A DNA stretch of 64,000 bases from Streptomyces mutabilis (GTDB lineage: Bacteria > Actinomycetota > Actinomycetes > Streptomycetales > Streptomycetaceae). The stretch covers positions 179,359 to 243,358 of the forward strand of contig NZ_BMTT01000011.1 in NCBI RefSeq assembly GCF_014649815.1. The letters run 5' to 3'. A program made the position numbers and the translations under genes. How positions within the stretch are numbered: the first letter of the stretch is position 1; every line of letters starts with the position of its first letter. The notes under the pieces are model-generated. The model saw nothing but the letters and a program-made list of their open reading frames with translations. It was not told where the DNA came from and did no database searches. Shown one piece after another: positions 61,932-64,000 of the stretch.

Positions 61932-63812
61932 TCAGTCCTTCGCGCCGTCCTCGGTGCCGTCCTCGGCGACGGGGCTCGCCGGGCCCTCCTCGCCCTCACG
62001 CTCGTCAAGGGCGTCCATGAAGTCCACACCGTCGAGCTCGGCGAGCCGGTCGGAGGCGTCCGTGCTGCCGTCCCGGTCGGACTCCACGGCCTTGGCGAAC
62101 CACTCCCGCGCCTCCTGCTCCCGACCGGCGGCCAGCAGGGCGTCGGCGTAGGCGTACCTCAGCCGCGCGGTCCAGGGCTGCACGGAGTTGGAGGCCAGCT
62201 CCGGACTCTGCAGCGTCACGATGGCCGCGTCCAGCTGGCCCATGTCACGCCGGGCGCCGGCCGCCACCAGCCGCATCTCGACCTGGCCCGCCTTGTCGAG
62301 CTTGTGCACCTCGGGCGCGCCGGCCATGTCCAGCGCCTTCTCCGGCCGCCCGAGCCCACGCTCGCAGTCCGCCATGACCGGCCACAGCTCCACCGACCCG
62401 GTCATCCGCCGCGCGGCCCGGAACTCCGCCAGGGCCTCGCTGTACTTCTGGTTGGCGTACGCGGCGAATCCGGCCGCCTCGCGGACGGCGGCGACACGGG
62501 ACGCCAGGCGCAGGGCCACCCTGGAGTAGCCGTAAGCAGCTTCCGGGTCCTCGTCGAGGAGCCGGGCGACCATCACCAGGTTCCTGGCGACGTCCTCCGC
62601 GAGCGTCTTGGGCAGGCTCTGCAGTTCCTGACGTACGTCCTTGTCGATCTCGTCGCCCGTGACCTCCTCCGGGATCGGCAGGCGCTTGATCGGCTCACGA
62701 TCGCGATCACGGTCCCGCTCCTCACGGAAGCGACCACCGCCGCCTTGCCGGTCGTCCCGCCCACGGAACCCACCGGGCCGCCCGCCCCGGTCGTCGCGTC
62801 GGGGACCACGGGCCCCTCGGTCGTCGCGCCCACGGAACCCACCGCGGTCGTCCCGACCCCGGAAGCCGCCACGATCGCCGCCGCGGCTGTCGTCGCGCCG
62901 GCCGAAGCCGGCCCGGTCACCGCGGTCACCGCGGTTCTCGCGGTCATCACGACGGTCGTCCCGGCGGAAGCCACCACGGTCGCCACGGTCATCCCGGCGG
63001 TCGTCACGCCGGTCATCCCGGCGGTACGAAGGACGGTCCCCACCACGGTCGTCGCGCCGGAAGGACGGACGGTCGCCACGGTCGCCGCGGTCGTCACGGC
63101 GGAACGGGGGACGGTCCCCACCACGGTCGTCGCGCCGGAACCCCCGGTCCCCGCCACGATCCCGGTCATCACGACGTGGCCCACGGTCACGGTCGTCACG
63201 ACGCCCGTACCCACCACCACGGTTGTCGTCACGCCGGTCATCACGACGGTCGTCCCGGCGGAAGCCACCACGGTCGCCACGGTCATCCCGGCGATCACCG
63301 CGGCGGTCGTCACGCCGGTCATCCCGGCGGTACGAAGGACGGTCCCCACCACGGTCGTCACGCCGGAAGGACGGACGGTCGCCACGGTCGCCGCGGTCGT
63401 CACGGCGGAACGGGGGACGGTCCCCACCACGGTCGTCGCGCCGGAACCCCCGGTCCCCGCCACGATCCCGGTCATCACGACGTGGCCCACGGTCACGGTC
63501 GTCACGACGCCCGTACCCACCACCACGGTTGTCGTCACGCCGGTCATCACGACGGTCGTCCCGGCGGAAGCCACCACGGTCGCCACGGTCATCCCGGCGA
63601 TCACCGCGGCGGTCGTCACGCCGGTCATCCCGGCGGTACGAAGGACGGTCCCCACCACGGTCGTCACGCCGGAAGGACGGACGGTCGCCACGGTCGTTGT
63701 CGCGACGGAATCCGCCGCGGTCCCCGCGCTGGCCGTTCCCGTCACCACGGCCACCACTGTCCCGTCGCCGCTGATCGCGCTCCGGTCGGTCGTCGGGAGA
63801 GTTGGTGGACAT
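61932..63812 (-). CDS. TPR-containing protein with Arg/Asp/Gly repeat region
   Basis: 626 residues from the ATG at 63812. Residues ~1-385 are low complexity: RDDR, RGGDR and RRDD repeats, plus two longer 102-residue units (see the 306-bp repeat). The C-terminal ~240 residues form TPR-like helices (EDVARNLVMVARLLDEDPEAAYGYSRVALRLASRVAAVREAAGFAAYANQKYSEALAEFRAARRMTGSVELWPVMADCERGLGRPEKALDM). The tail is acidic. Close relatives may lie next to rRNA operons in Streptomyces, but function is unknown; RG/RD-rich regions often bind RNA or drive condensates. Confidence 0.75.
   Translation of the reverse strand: MSTNSPDDRPERDQRRRDSGGRGDGNGQRGDRGGFRRDNDRGDRPSFRRDDRGGDRPSYRRDDRRDDRRGDRRDDRGDRGGFRRDDRRDDRRDDNRGGGYGRRDDRDRGPRRDDRDRGGDRGFRRDDRGGDRPPFRRDDRGDRGDRPSFRRDDRGGDRPSYRRDDRRDDRRGDRRDDRGDRGGFRRDDRRDDRRDDNRGGGYGRRDDRDRGPRRDDRDRGGDRGFRRDDRGGDRPPFRRDDRGDRGDRPSFRRDDRGGDRPSYRRDDRRDDRRDDRGDRGGFRRDDRRDDRENRGDRGDRAGFGRRDDSRGGDRGGFRGRDDRGGFRGRDDRGARGPRRDDRGGRPGGFRGRDDRQGGGGRFREERDRDRDREPIKRLPIPEEVTGDEIDKDVRQELQSLPKTLAEDVARNLVMVARLLDEDPEAAYGYSRVALRLASRVAAVREAAGFAAYANQKYSEALAEFRAARRMTGSVELWPVMADCERGLGRPEKALDMAGAPEVHKLDKAGQVEMRLVAAGARRDMGQLDAAIVTLQSPELASNSVQPWTARLRYAYADALLAAGREQEAREWFAKAVESDRDGSTDASDRLAELDGVDFMDALDEREGEEGPASPVAEDGTEDGAKD
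63021..63690 (-). repeat. 306-bp tandem repeat inside the Arg/Asp/Gly-rich gene
   Basis: Copies of a 306-bp unit start at 63021, 63327 and 63633, exactly one period apart. The first two full units differ at about one position, and the third copy is cut short after about 70 bases. They encode 102-residue repeats in frame, so unequal crossing-over could change the number of units. Shorter sub-repeats precede 63021. Confidence 0.85.
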
Positions 63813-63885
63813 GGGTGACTCCTGTCTTCGGTACCGCAAGTCATTCTCGCGCAGCCGGGTACCCGGTGCGCCCTGGAAAAGACGA

Positions 63886-63930
63886 AAGGACCCCTGGTCC
63901 CCAGCTGAACGCTGGGGACCAGGGGTCCTT
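63886..63930 (-). terminator. rRNA operon terminator
   Basis: A perfect 20-bp stem (AAGGACCCCTGGTCCCCAGC and complement) with loop TGAAC, 10 bases past the 3' end of the 5S gene on the minus strand. It is stronger than any other hairpin here, as expected for an rRNA operon. Confidence 0.9.
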
Positions 63931-63940
63931 CCCAAAGATT

Positions 63941-64000
63941 GTTCGGCGGCGTCCTACTCTCCCACAGGGTCCCCCCTGCAGTACCATCGGCGCTGTAAGG
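63941..64000 (-). rRNA. rrf: 5S rRNA, 3' part (continues beyond window)
   Basis: The minus strand reads the 3' end of bacterial 5S rRNA: CGCCGATGGTACTGCAGG... to GGGAGAGTAGGACGCCGCC and the GAAC end. About 60 of ~120 bases are in the window; the gene continues at coordinate 64001 and beyond. The rest of the rRNA operon must lie to the right. Confidence 0.92.

Noticed and set aside
61893-63818. A long plus-strand open frame rich in Val, Thr and Pro opposite the Arg/Asp/Gly-rich gene
   Set aside because: It is the antisense of the CGxx/GAC repeats. No ribosome site fits, and the minus-strand frame has TPR homology and a proper terminator.

Overview
The window is high-GC DNA with the coding style of Streptomyces: codons ending in G or C, many GTG and TTG starts, ATGA/GTGA gene overlaps and GC-rich hairpin terminators. 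Gene content supports this: two streptogrisin-like secreted proteases, a SepF-like SflA protein, an error-prone DnaE2 cassette, a PucR regulator and a DmdR/IdeR-type iron box. From memory the gene order resembles the chromosomal core around SCO1730-SCO1795 of S. coelicolor, but no comparison was run.

Layout. 1-6.6 kb: the end of a family 2 glycosyltransferase, a polysaccharide deacetylase, an AAA ATPase, DUF72, GntR, GNAT, DUF402 and methyltransferase genes, a 44-codon gene, and a scar where a GNAT gene and a cupin gene have both lost their 5' halves. 6.6-11.2 kb: a LexA-boxed mutasome-like pair, an inactive-looking Y-family protein and DnaE2. 11.3-16.3 kb: a membrane protein, two streptogrisin-like proteases and a protein with a very Cys-rich tail. 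16.5-26.1 kb: sflA, an acyl-CoA dehydrogenase, a DHA2 exporter, a membrane mannosyltransferase, a PAP2 phosphatase, an I78 inhibitor and hypothetical proteins.

26-30.6 kb: a minus-strand housekeeping run of der, a PlsC-like acyltransferase, cmk, tyrA and aroH. 30.7-34.4 kb: a Rieske lipoprotein, then a small accessory module with a PF10127-type nucleotidyltransferase, a broken second copy, an ADP-ribosylglycohydrolase and a NUDIX-winged-helix regulator behind a palindromic operator. 34.4-45.5 kb: rluB, scpB, scpA, an RHH-like partner, parA, ald, an NB-ARC/TPR protein, a NUDIX hydrolase and pyrG.

46-50.8 kb: a GH15 glucosidase/trehalase, a PucR regulator and a GT4 glycosyltransferase. 51-56.4 kb: a small MraY/WecA-like protein, recN, a CRISPR-like repeat pair, nadK, tlyA and an SCP2-like protein. 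56.4-59.4 kb: an iron-box-controlled FecCD-type siderophore importer. 59.4-64 kb: a HAD phosphatase, a DUF1015 protein, a TPR protein with a 306-bp tandem repeat, and the 3' end of an rRNA operon (terminator and 5S rRNA, minus strand).

The strands tlyA-nadK-recN, pyrG-NUDIX and parA-scpA-scpB-rluB with cmk-der match the order I recall in Mycobacterium, so this is an old actinobacterial core with accessory insertions. The least explained parts are the NUDIX/ADP-ribosylglycohydrolase/nucleotidyltransferase module, the repeat pair between recN and nadK, the Cys-rich tail, and the ParA-RHH pair. All functions are inferred from motifs read by eye; no database search was possible.
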